This document shows, piece by piece, positions 20,199-28,036 of a stretch of 64,000 nt of DNA (position 1 is the first letter of the stretch; each line of letters opens with the position of its first letter). A program made the position numbers and the translations under genes. The stretch spans positions 1 to 64,000 of the forward strand of contig JAFDVZ010000011.1 of assembly GCA_018268715.1 (NCBI GenBank). Reading direction: 5' to 3'. This DNA is from Acidobacteriota bacterium (GTDB lineage: Bacteria; Acidobacteriota; Terriglobia; Bryobacterales; Bryobacteraceae). The notes under the pieces were generated by a model. The model made no database searches, was not told the origin of the DNA, and saw nothing but the letters and a program-made list of their open reading frames with translations.

Positions 20199-22928
20199 AT
20201 GAAGAATCGACTGGTAGCCAAACGCCGCGACTTTCTGAAGACCGTCGCCCTGGCGGCCGGCGCGGGAACCGCCGAAGCGCAGGCCCCCTCCGCGCCCGCG
20301 AAACCCGCCTCCGCCGAACCGCCGCCCGCAGCCCCGGCGCCCCAAGCGCCCGCCGCCATCCAATATCCGCGCACCTTCTCCGGCCATCGCCTTTCGATGA
20401 TCGCCTTCCCCCTCGGCGGAGTCGCCGCGGGTACGGTCTCGTTGGGCGGACGCGGCCAACTCCGCGATTGGGAGATCTTCAACCGCCCCGACAAAGGCCA
20501 CTCGGTCAGCTACGCGTTCCCCAGCATCTGGGTCCAGTCCGGCGCCGCCAAACCCGTGGCGCGGGTGCTCGAATCGCGCATGATGGTCCCCTACCAGAAC
20601 GGCTTCGGACTCAGCCCCAACCAGGTCTCCGGCCTGACCCGCCTCGAAGACGCGTCCTTCACCGGCGAATACCCGCTCGCCCGCATCGACTTCCGCGACC
20701 GCGACCTCCCGGTGAAAGTGTCGCTCGAAGCCTTCACGCCGATCATCCCGCTCGACGCCGAAGAATCGGGCCTGCCCATCGCCATCCTGCGCTACACCGT
20801 CGCCAACCCCGGCAAGGAGACCGCCAAAGTCTCCATCGCGTTCTCCATGGAGAATCCGGCGGGCCTCGACATCCGCAACTCCGGCGCGCGCCAGCCGATC
20901 CTGAACCAGCGAACCTCGGAATATCGCGCCGAAGGGGATCTCGCAGGCCTGCTCATGACCAACCCCGGCACACCGAAGGACGACCCGCTGGCCGGCTCCT
21001 TCGTCGTCGGCGTCATTGGCGGAGAAGGCGGCCACATCACGCACCTGCGTGGATGGCCGAAAGCAAAGTGGTGGGCGAGCCCCCTGCTGTTCTGGGACGA
21101 CTTCACGGCCGACGGCCAACTCGGCCCCGAGCCCGCCGAACTCGGCCCAGTCGGCTCCGTCTGCCTGGGCCGCGAGATCGCCCCCGGCGCCAAGGCCGAA
21201 TACACGTTCGTCCTGGCCTGGCATTTCCCCAACCGCACGCCCGCCTGGTGCGGCTGGTCGAGCACTCACGAAGCCGAACGCAACACCGTCATCGGCAATC
21301 ACTACTCGACGCGCTTCGCCGACGCCTGGGCCGCCGCCTCGCACGCCGCCAGCAACCTGCCGTCGCTGGAAAAACGCATGCGGACCTTCCTGCGAGCCAT
21401 GCGCGAATCCACCCTGCCCGCCGCCATGAAGGACGCCGCGATGGCGAACCTGTCCACGCTCGCCACGCCGGTGGTATTCCGCACCGCCGACGGCAAGTTC
21501 CGCGGTTTCGAAGGAATCAGCGACGGTAGCGGCTGCTGCCACGGCAACTGCACGCACGTGTGGAACTACGAAACCACCACGCAGCACGTCTTCCCCACCC
21601 TCGCCCGCTCCATGCGCGAAGCGGCCTTCGACCTTGCCCAGCAGATGGACGGCGTGCTGCCCATCCGCCTGAATCTCCCGGAAAGCGACCAGAACTCCGG
21701 CACCACCGCCGCCGACGGAACCATGGGCCAAGTCATCAAAGCCTACATTGACTTCGAGCTATCGGGCGACTCCGATTGGCTCGGCAAGATTTGGCCCAAG
21801 GTGAAGCACGCCATGGAATTCTGCTGGGTGGAAGGCGGCTGGGACGGCGACCGTGACGGCGTCATGGAAGGCGTCCAGCACAACACCTACGACGTCGAAT
21901 TCTACGGGCCGAATCCCATGTGCGGCGTCTACTACCTGGGCGCGCTCCGGGCCGCCGAGGAGATGGCCCGCGCCGTGGGCGACGCCGCCTTCGCCGCCCA
22001 GTGCCGCAAGCTGTTCTCGAGCGGCAGCCAGTGGATCGACGCCAATCTCTTCAACGGCGAGCATTACGTCCAGCACATCCACGGCCTTCCGGTCGACAAG
22101 ATCGCCAAGCCGCTGCGTTCGCGCGGAGGCGCCGAGGATCCCGAACACCCCGACTTCCAGCTCGGCGAAGGCTGTCTCACCGACCAGTTAATCGGCCAAT
22201 ATCTCGCCGACGTGGCCGGACTCGGGCCCTTACTCAAGCCCGAAAATATCCGTAAGACCATCGCGACCATCTATAAGTACAACAACCGCTCCAGCCTGGT
22301 CCACCATGACTCGGTGGAGCGCATCTACGCCCTGAACGACGAAGCGGCCGTGCTCATCTGCGACTACGCCGAAGGCAAGCGCCCGCGCATCCCGTTCCCC
22401 TATTCATCGGAAGCCTGGACCGGCATCGAATACCTGTTCGCCACCCAACTCCTGTTCGCCGGAATGCTGAAGGAAGGCGTCGGCGCCTACGAGAACGTCC
22501 GCAAGCGTTACGACGGCGAACGCCGCAACCCTTGGGACGAGGTGGAATGCGGCCACCACTACGCCCGCGCCATGTCGGCGTGGTCCGGCGTAGTCGCCTT
22601 GAGCGGCTTCCGCTACCAGGGCGCGGACCGCAAGGTGATCGCCGTCCCGCGCACGCGCGGCGGCAATTGCGCGTCGTTCTGGTCCACCGCAACCGGCTGG
22701 GGAACCTTTACGGTTTCGGGCGGACGCCTCGCCCTGACCGTGCTCGCCGGAAAGCTGCCGTGCCTCGCGTTCGAGCTCGCCGCCGAAGCCCGCCCCGCGA
22801 AATCGAGCGTCACCGCCGCGGGAAAGCCGGTAACTCACCAGGTGAGTTATCAAAACAGGCGCGCGACCATCACCCTGGCCGAGGCCATCGAGTTAGCGGA
22901 AGGCGACAAGTTATCCGTCGCCCTATAA
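20199..22928 (+). CDS. GH116 family glycosidase (beta-glucosidase/GBA2-like)
   Basis: This 909-residue Tat-exported enzyme (signal AKRRDFLKTVALAAGAG, then an Ala/Pro-rich linker to about 50) has an N-terminal beta-sandwich (RTFSGHRLSMIAFPLGGVAAGTVSLGG) and a C-terminal (alpha/alpha)6 barrel. By alignment of motifs to GBA2-type enzymes, E458 in HVWNYE is the likely nucleophile and D565 in HNTYD the likely acid/base. The family cleaves beta-glucosides or beta-xylosides with retention. GH172 follows 18 bases downstream on the same strand, so both probably act on plant or microbial polysaccharide in the periplasm or outside. Confidence 0.9.
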   Translation: MKNRLVAKRRDFLKTVALAAGAGTAEAQAPSAPAKPASAEPPPAAPAPQAPAAIQYPRTFSGHRLSMIAFPLGGVAAGTVSLGGRGQLRDWEIFNRPDKGHSVSYAFPSIWVQSGAAKPVARVLESRMMVPYQNGFGLSPNQVSGLTRLEDASFTGEYPLARIDFRDRDLPVKVSLEAFTPIIPLDAEESGLPIAILRYTVANPGKETAKVSIAFSMENPAGLDIRNSGARQPILNQRTSEYRAEGDLAGLLMTNPGTPKDDPLAGSFVVGVIGGEGGHITHLRGWPKAKWWASPLLFWDDFTADGQLGPEPAELGPVGSVCLGREIAPGAKAEYTFVLAWHFPNRTPAWCGWSSTHEAERNTVIGNHYSTRFADAWAAASHAASNLPSLEKRMRTFLRAMRESTLPAAMKDAAMANLSTLATPVVFRTADGKFRGFEGISDGSGCCHGNCTHVWNYETTTQHVFPTLARSMREAAFDLAQQMDGVLPIRLNLPESDQNSGTTAADGTMGQVIKAYIDFELSGDSDWLGKIWPKVKHAMEFCWVEGGWDGDRDGVMEGVQHNTYDVEFYGPNPMCGVYYLGALRAAEEMARAVGDAAFAAQCRKLFSSGSQWIDANLFNGEHYVQHIHGLPVDKIAKPLRSRGGAEDPEHPDFQLGEGCLTDQLIGQYLADVAGLGPLLKPENIRKTIATIYKYNNRSSLVHHDSVERIYALNDEAAVLICDYAEGKRPRIPFPYSSEAWTGIEYLFATQLLFAGMLKEGVGAYENVRKRYDGERRNPWDEVECGHHYARAMSAWSGVVALSGFRYQGADRKVIAVPRTRGGNCASFWSTATGWGTFTVSGGRLALTVLAGKLPCLAFELAAEARPAKSSVTAAGKPVTHQVSYQNRRATITLAEAIELAEGDKLSVAL

Positions 22929-22946
22929 CATAGTTTGAGGAAATCA

Positions 22947-24080
22947 ATGAAACTCCACTGGATCCCCATAGCGATCTGTGCGCCCATGCTTCTGGCGGCG
23001 CAGGACTTCGACGGCGTCGCCAGCACCATGTCGACGATTTACCGTCTTTCGAACGCGAAGACGTTCTCCATCAGCCCGGAAAATCCCACCGGCGAAAAGG
23101 GCAAGGGCGCGATGGCCGTGAAAGGCAACGCATCGAACGCCGCCCGCGACTTGGGCCAGGGCTGGAAGGTGAACCCCTACATCATCATTCCGCCGCACAG
23201 CACGGCCACGCTCGCCGACATCAGCGCCCAGGGCGCCATCCAGCACATCTGGATGACCCCCACCGGCAACTGGCGCTGGTCCATCCTGCGCATGTACTGG
23301 GATGAGGAAAAGGACCCCTCGGTGGAAGTCCCCGTGGGCGACTTCTTCGCCATGGGCTGGGGCAAATTCGCGCCCATCACCTCGCTTGCCGTGTGCGTGA
23401 ACCCCGGCAGCGCCTTCAACTCCTACTGGCCGATGCCCTTCCGCAAGCACGCCAAAATCACCATGGAGAACATCGACGAAAAGCCCATGACGGTGTACTT
23501 CCAGATCGACTACACGCAGACCCGCGTGGCCGCCGACGCCGCCTATTTCCACGCCCAGTTCCGACGCGTGAACCCGCTGCCCTACAAGGACGTGTACACC
23601 ATCGTCGACGGCGTCAAGGGCAAGGGCCAATTCGTCGGAACGTACCTAGCCTGGGGCGTTCGCAACAACGGCTGGTGGGGCGAAGGCGAGATCAAGTTCT
23701 ACATCGACGGCGACAAGGAATTCCCCACCATCGCGGGCACCGGCACGGAAGACTATTTCTGCGGCTCCTACAACTTCGAGAACCAGGAGAAGAAGGAGTA
23801 CCAGGAATTCACGACGCCCTACACGGGCCTGATCCAGGTGATCAAGCCAGACGGACTCTACCGTTCACAGCAGCGCTTCGGCCTCTACCGCTGGCACATC
23901 GCGGACCCGGTCCGTTTCGAGACGGATCTGAAGATCACCATCCAGGCGCTCGGCTGGCGCGCCGGCGGCCGCTATCTGCCGCTGATGGACGACATCTCGT
24001 CGGTCGCGTTCTGGTACCAGACCGACCCGCACGCCCCGTTCCCGAAGCTGCCGTCGAAGGACCTGCTGGAGGTGAACTAA
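22947..24080 (+). CDS. GH172 (DUF2961) glycoside hydrolase
   Basis: This 377-residue exported protein (signal MKLHWIPIAICAPMLLAAQ) belongs to the DUF2961 family, now GH172. Characterised members act on fructofuranose or D-arabinofuranose linkages and assemble as trimers or hexamers. Conserved acidic motifs are seen at GEGEIKFYIDGD and GTGTEDYF (E268); these hold the candidate catalytic Glu pair. The ATG at 22947 is preferred because GAGG sits 6 bases upstream. It follows the GH116 gene in the same unit and ends just before a 12-bp hairpin. Confidence 0.88.
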   Translation: MKLHWIPIAICAPMLLAAQDFDGVASTMSTIYRLSNAKTFSISPENPTGEKGKGAMAVKGNASNAARDLGQGWKVNPYIIIPPHSTATLADISAQGAIQHIWMTPTGNWRWSILRMYWDEEKDPSVEVPVGDFFAMGWGKFAPITSLAVCVNPGSAFNSYWPMPFRKHAKITMENIDEKPMTVYFQIDYTQTRVAADAAYFHAQFRRVNPLPYKDVYTIVDGVKGKGQFVGTYLAWGVRNNGWWGEGEIKFYIDGDKEFPTIAGTGTEDYFCGSYNFENQEKKEYQEFTTPYTGLIQVIKPDGLYRSQQRFGLYRWHIADPVRFETDLKITIQALGWRAGGRYLPLMDDISSVAFWYQTDPHAPFPKLPSKDLLEVN

Positions 24081-24086
24081 ACGTGC

Positions 24087-24118
24087 GGAGAGGCGGCGTG
24101 GTGGTGCGCCGCCTCTCC
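24087..24118 (+). terminator. Hairpin after the GH116-GH172 unit
   Basis: A 12-bp perfect stem GGAGAGGCGGCG/CGCCGCCTCTCC with an 8-base loop begins 7 bases after the GH172 stop. No T run follows, so it may be a Rho-independent terminator of weak type or an mRNA 3'-end stabilising structure. Confidence 0.55.
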
Positions 24119-24199
24119 ATACTCGAATACTTCAAACTTCCCGAGGACGCCGGGGGCTATCGCGATTAAGAGCCGGCGCGGACCCGGTAAGCCGCCTTC

Positions 24200-25036
24200 T
24201 TACTTCTTCGTATCCTTCAGGATCTTCTCGATCTTCTCGTTCAACGTCTTCATCGCCTTGCTGTCCGGCGCGCCCTTCAGAGCCTCCTTGGCGTTCTCCG
24301 CGAAAAACCTCGCCCGGTCCGGCTCATCCAACTTCTTGGGCCCGAACAACTCCGCCGCGTTGACGAACGCCCGGCCCATGGCCTGCGCGAACGTCGCCCG
24401 CGGAACCTTCACGTCGCCGGCCTTGAAGGATTCGGCCGCCTTTGCCGCGTCTTCGCCCAGTCCCGCCGCATCGGAAGCGGTCAGCACCAGCCCGCGCGAC
24501 AGCGCCGCCCGCAGCGTATCCTCCAACTCGGAAGCCTGCGGCATCAGCCCCTTGGCGATCTTCTCCTGTAGCGGCGATTCGCTCGCCGTTCCCGCCGGGA
24601 ACGGGAACGCCAGCGCGATCTGCTCGTCCTTAGTCTTCTGGAACGCCATATACCGCTCGGCCATCTGTAGCGAGAGCGGACGCGCCAGCCGGCGGTAATC
24701 CGACGTCTGTTTCCGGAACGAGCCGGGGTTGTTGCGGTTGGCCCGCGCGCCCATCTCGAACTCGTCGGCCATGTCGTTGTAGCCGCGGATCAACCCGGCG
24801 TCCACGATCAGGGCCCACGCAGCGGCCTTCGGCCCGAGTTCGGCGTCCTTCGCCGCCCGGTCCAGATTGTCGAGCGTCTTCATGTAGTCTTTCGCCGCGA
24901 ATGTCTCCTTCGCGCCCTGCCAATAGAAAGCCGGCGTGCCGGGCTCCGGGCCTTTCGGACCGCTCGAAGAGCAGGAAATCGTAAGTAGGGAAATAAGGGA
25001 TAGGGTTAGAGTCAGTAGTATTTTCGTAGGGCGCAT
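24200..25036 (-). CDS. Lipoprotein of unknown function
   Basis: This 278-residue protein begins with a lipoprotein signal (LLTLTLSLISLLTISC, lipobox Cys C22). It is followed by a helical, TPR-like mature part: FYWQGAKETFAAKDYMKTLDNLDRA resembles one TPR unit, and there is a Lys/Asp-rich C-terminus. It is probably anchored to the inner leaflet of the outer membrane. Neighbours give no functional clue, and I do not recognise a named family. Confidence 0.8.
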   Translation of the reverse strand: MRPTKILLTLTLSLISLLTISCSSSGPKGPEPGTPAFYWQGAKETFAAKDYMKTLDNLDRAAKDAELGPKAAAWALIVDAGLIRGYNDMADEFEMGARANRNNPGSFRKQTSDYRRLARPLSLQMAERYMAFQKTKDEQIALAFPFPAGTASESPLQEKIAKGLMPQASELEDTLRAALSRGLVLTASDAAGLGEDAAKAAESFKAGDVKVPRATFAQAMGRAFVNAAELFGPKKLDEPDRARFFAENAKEALKGAPDSKAMKTLNEKIEKILKDTKK

Positions 25037-25100
25037 AGAGGGTCGCCTCCCGCGTCATTCGTATCACAGCGGGTACCCGCGCGCAACCCAAAGCGGCCCC

Positions 25101-25433
25101 TCAGGACTCCCCGTAGGCGATGATGACCCCTCCCAAAACAATCAGCGCTCCCCCCGCCAGCACCGCCATCGAGGGCGGCTGCCGGAACCCGATCCAGGAA
25201 ATCGCCTGCGCGGCGATGAAGAAAAACACCACATACAACCCCAACAGCCGGCCGAAGTCCCAGGGCGGCGAGTTCACCGCATAACCGTAAGCGCCCAGCA
25301 CCAGCGTCCCCAGCGCCAATAGCGCCGCCCGCTGCACCCCGCTCGCCTTGAGCGACGTCCGTATGACGGCGTCCCCGCCCGCTTCGAGCAGCGCCGCCAG
25401 CATCAATAACCCAATGATCGACGTCCGATTCAC
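25101..25433 (-). CDS. Small four-helix membrane protein (YnfA/SMR-like)
   Basis: This 110-residue protein has four predicted membrane helices, about the size of SMR or YnfA/UPF0060 proteins. Helix 1 carries an acidic residue (LLEAGGDAV), as in SMR-type transporters. The central SPPWDFGRLLGLYVVFFF and terminal GGALIVLGGVIIAYG segments resemble YnfA in layout. The start is a GTG at 25433. It could be a small drug/metabolite exporter or a paired subunit, but no second SMR-like gene is adjacent. Confidence 0.65.
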   Translation of the reverse strand: MNRTSIIGLLMLAALLEAGGDAVIRTSLKASGVQRAALLALGTLVLGAYGYAVNSPPWDFGRLLGLYVVFFFIAAQAISWIGFRQPPSMAVLAGGALIVLGGVIIAYGES

Positions 25434-25492
25434 CGGGGCACTCCAGTTGTGGAATTTTCAGACATTCTATTGATTGTCCGATAAGCCGCAGT

Positions 25493-27472
25493 ATGAGCGG
25501 AACGTGCGTCCGGTGGCTGCTGCCGCTGGCGCTGACCCTGGCGTCGGAAGCCCAACAGAAAGATCTGGCGTCGCTGACGCTGGAGGATTTCCTGAACGTT
25601 GAGGTCACCTCGGTCGACAAGGGTCCCCGGAAGCTCTCCCGCACTCCGGCGGCGGTCTTCGTCATTACGCAGGACGACATCCGGCGCAGCGGCGCGGCCA
25701 ACCTGCCGGAGGTCCTGCGCATGGCCCCCGGCGTCACCGTCGCGCAGATATCGGGCGGCGCCTGGGCCATCAGCATCCGCGGCTTCAGCAACCTGTACAG
25801 CAACAAGCTGCTGGTGATGGTGGACGGCCGCACCATCTACAGCGCGCTGCTGTCCGGAACCATCTGGGGCGAGGAACTGGTGATGCTCGAGGACATCGAG
25901 CGCATCGAGGTAATCCGCGGCCCCGGCGCCGCCATGTGGGGCGCCAACGCCGTCAGCGGCGTTATCAACATCATCACCCGCGGCGCCAAGGCCACCCAGG
26001 GCGGCCTCGTATCGATTTCCGGGGGCGGCTACAACCGCCTGCGCACGGCTTTCCGTTACGGCGGATCCATGGGAACGGCGGGCGCGTGGCGCGGCTGGGC
26101 CCAGTACACCGAAAGCGGCCAGCCGGTCGTGCCCGGACTCGCCCCGCTACCGCCCTGGCCGTCGGTCCGCGGCGGACTGCGCCTCGAGCAGGACCTGGGA
26201 GACCGCGACTCCTTGTTGATCGAAGGCGAATTCGCGCGCAGCACGCCGAAGGCCCCGTTCGTATACGCGGCGACGGCGGGAGCCAACTCCACGGCGCTGC
26301 TTGAGAACAAATCCAGCACCGGCTATCTGATGGGCCGCTGGCGCCACGTCACCCGCCGTGGCGATGAGTCGAACGTGCAGGTGTTCTATAACGACGAAGC
26401 AATCGACGCGGCTATCTTTTCCTCCCGGGTGCGCACCCTCGATGTCGACTGGAACCAGACCCACGCGCTCGGCCGCCGCCACCTGCTCCGTTTCGGTGCC
26501 GGAGCGCGGGCCAACATGATCGACACACGGGGAACCGGCGCGTTCGGTTTCGATCCGGCCGGCGGCGACTACGGCATCCTCAACGCCTTCGCCCAGGATG
26601 AATGGGAACTGTCCCCGGGCAAATGGATGCTCACGCTCGGCGGCAAGATCGAGCGCTACCAGAAGGCGGGCGTGGCGCTCCAGCCGGAGGCGCGCCTGAT
26701 GTGGACCCCCTGCCCCCGCTTCGGCTATTGGATTTCGGCGTCCCGCGCCGTGCGAACCCCGGCCCACACCGACTACGCGGTCCGCTTCCCGGTGGTCTAT
26801 CCGGGAGCGCCCTTCACCATCGAGATGAGCGGCAGTCCGGATCTGAAGCCGGAGGTCCTCAAGGCCATGGAGACCGGCGTGCGGCTGCACCTGGGACGCG
26901 CCTGGGCCATCGACCTCGCCGGGTTCCGCCACCGCTACACCGACATCGATTCCTATCAGATCCGCTCCATCACGGCGGCCGATCTGGCGGCCGCCGCGGC
27001 GGGCCTGATGCCGACCATTTCGGCCTGGGCCACCAACTCTCGCACGGGGTGGAACACCGGCTACGAGGCCGTCGCCATGTACCAGTTCCGCCCGAACTGG
27101 CAGGTGAGCGGCTCCTACAGCAACCTGATCGAGGCCCGCCGCTTGAAGCCGGGCATCAACCCCATCTCGATCGTCTCGTTCGGCAGTTACTCGCCCGCCC
27201 ACCAGGGCCAGATCCGCTCTTCGTGGGATTTCGCCCGCCGTTGGAGCTCGGACGTCACCTGGCGCCGGGTGGGCGAGTTGACCTGCGGCGCGTTGCCGGC
27301 GCACTCCAGCGTGGACTTTCGAATCGCACGCCGGCTCGGCGAATCCGCCGAATTCAGCGTCAGCGGACAGAACCTCCTGCGCCCCCGGCAGTTTGAGTTC
27401 GTCGGCTCCCAGCTCTATCCGGCCGGTGAAGTGCGCCGCTCGATCCAGGCCGCCGTGCGCTGGAGCTTCTGA
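25493..27472 (+). CDS. TonB-dependent outer-membrane receptor
   Basis: This 659-residue protein has a signal peptide (about 1-20), then LTLEDFLNVEVTSVDK. The TonB plug domain (about 45-155) includes AVFVITQDDIRRSGA, SIRGFS, VMVDGRTIY and RIEVIRGPGAAMWGANAVSGVINIITR. A 22-strand-type barrel follows, ending in an aromatic residue (AAVRWSF). It is shorter than typical SusC proteins and has no SusD neighbour. It is 9 bases upstream of yfiR and then a hybrid histidine kinase, so it may report on or import a ligand sensed by that pair. The ligand is unknown. Confidence 0.9.
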   Translation: MSGTCVRWLLPLALTLASEAQQKDLASLTLEDFLNVEVTSVDKGPRKLSRTPAAVFVITQDDIRRSGAANLPEVLRMAPGVTVAQISGGAWAISIRGFSNLYSNKLLVMVDGRTIYSALLSGTIWGEELVMLEDIERIEVIRGPGAAMWGANAVSGVINIITRGAKATQGGLVSISGGGYNRLRTAFRYGGSMGTAGAWRGWAQYTESGQPVVPGLAPLPPWPSVRGGLRLEQDLGDRDSLLIEGEFARSTPKAPFVYAATAGANSTALLENKSSTGYLMGRWRHVTRRGDESNVQVFYNDEAIDAAIFSSRVRTLDVDWNQTHALGRRHLLRFGAGARANMIDTRGTGAFGFDPAGGDYGILNAFAQDEWELSPGKWMLTLGGKIERYQKAGVALQPEARLMWTPCPRFGYWISASRAVRTPAHTDYAVRFPVVYPGAPFTIEMSGSPDLKPEVLKAMETGVRLHLGRAWAIDLAGFRHRYTDIDSYQIRSITAADLAAAAAGLMPTISAWATNSRTGWNTGYEAVAMYQFRPNWQVSGSYSNLIEARRLKPGINPISIVSFGSYSPAHQGQIRSSWDFARRWSSDVTWRRVGELTCGALPAHSSVDFRIARRLGESAEFSVSGQNLLRPRQFEFVGSQLYPAGEVRRSIQAAVRWSF

Positions 27473-27481
27473 AGGCGGTCT

Positions 27482-28036
27482 ATGCGCTGCCTCACCCGGA
27501 TCGCCGCATGTCTGGCTTGCGCCGCCGTCCTCGGCGCGCGGGCCGAGGTGCGGACGGCCACCGAGGATCAGGTGCGCGCCGGATTCCTGTTCCAACTCGC
27601 CCAATACGCATCGTGGCCCGCCGACGCCTACCCCTCGGAGGCGTCGCCGCTGCGGTTCTGCGTAGTCGGCCAGGACGAACTGGTGGATAACCTCGAAGGG
27701 ATCGTCTCCGGCAAAACCATCCAGGGCCGCGCCATCGTCATCGCTCGCGTCAGGGACCTGGGCGGACTGCAAGGCTGCCACCTCGCCTTCATCGGATGGA
27801 AGCGCGTCTCCCAACTGCGGGACGCGCTGGCCCGCTGGTCCTACCCGCCCATCCTGCTGGTGGGCGAGGCGGCCGGATTTTCCGAAGCGGGCGGGATGGT
27901 GAACCTGATCATCCGTTCCGGGCGGGTGTCGTTTGAAATCAACCTCGAAGCGGCCGGCCGCGCGCGCATCGAGTTCCGTTCGCAACTGCTCCGCTTCGCC
28001 CACCTGGTGGGCGCGCAAACGAGAGGCGCGCGATGA
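27482..28036 (+). CDS. yfiR: YfiR-family periplasmic regulator (DUF4154)
   Basis: This 184-residue exported protein (signal [21 protein letters not shown]) has YfiR features: [21 protein letters not shown] near the N-terminus, [25 protein letters not shown], and [35 protein letters not shown]. In Pseudomonas, YfiR binds the periplasmic part of the diguanylate cyclase YfiN and inhibits it. Here the next gene, overlapping by ATGA, is a histidine kinase with a YfiN-type sensor. YfiR is therefore likely to control that kinase. Confidence 0.88.
   Translation: MRCLTRIAACLACAAVLGARAEVRTATEDQVRAGFLFQLAQYASWPADAYPSEASPLRFCVVGQDELVDNLEGIVSGKTIQGRAIVIARVRDLGGLQGCHLAFIGWKRVSQLRDALARWSYPPILLVGEAAGFSEAGGMVNLIIRSGRVSFEINLEAAGRARIEFRSQLLRFAHLVGAQTRGAR

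Noticed and set aside
17818..20202. A 794-codon plus-strand frame opposite the TIR and NmrA genes
   Set aside because: Arg/His/Pro-rich shadow without motifs; the minus strand encodes clear TIR and Rossmann domains.
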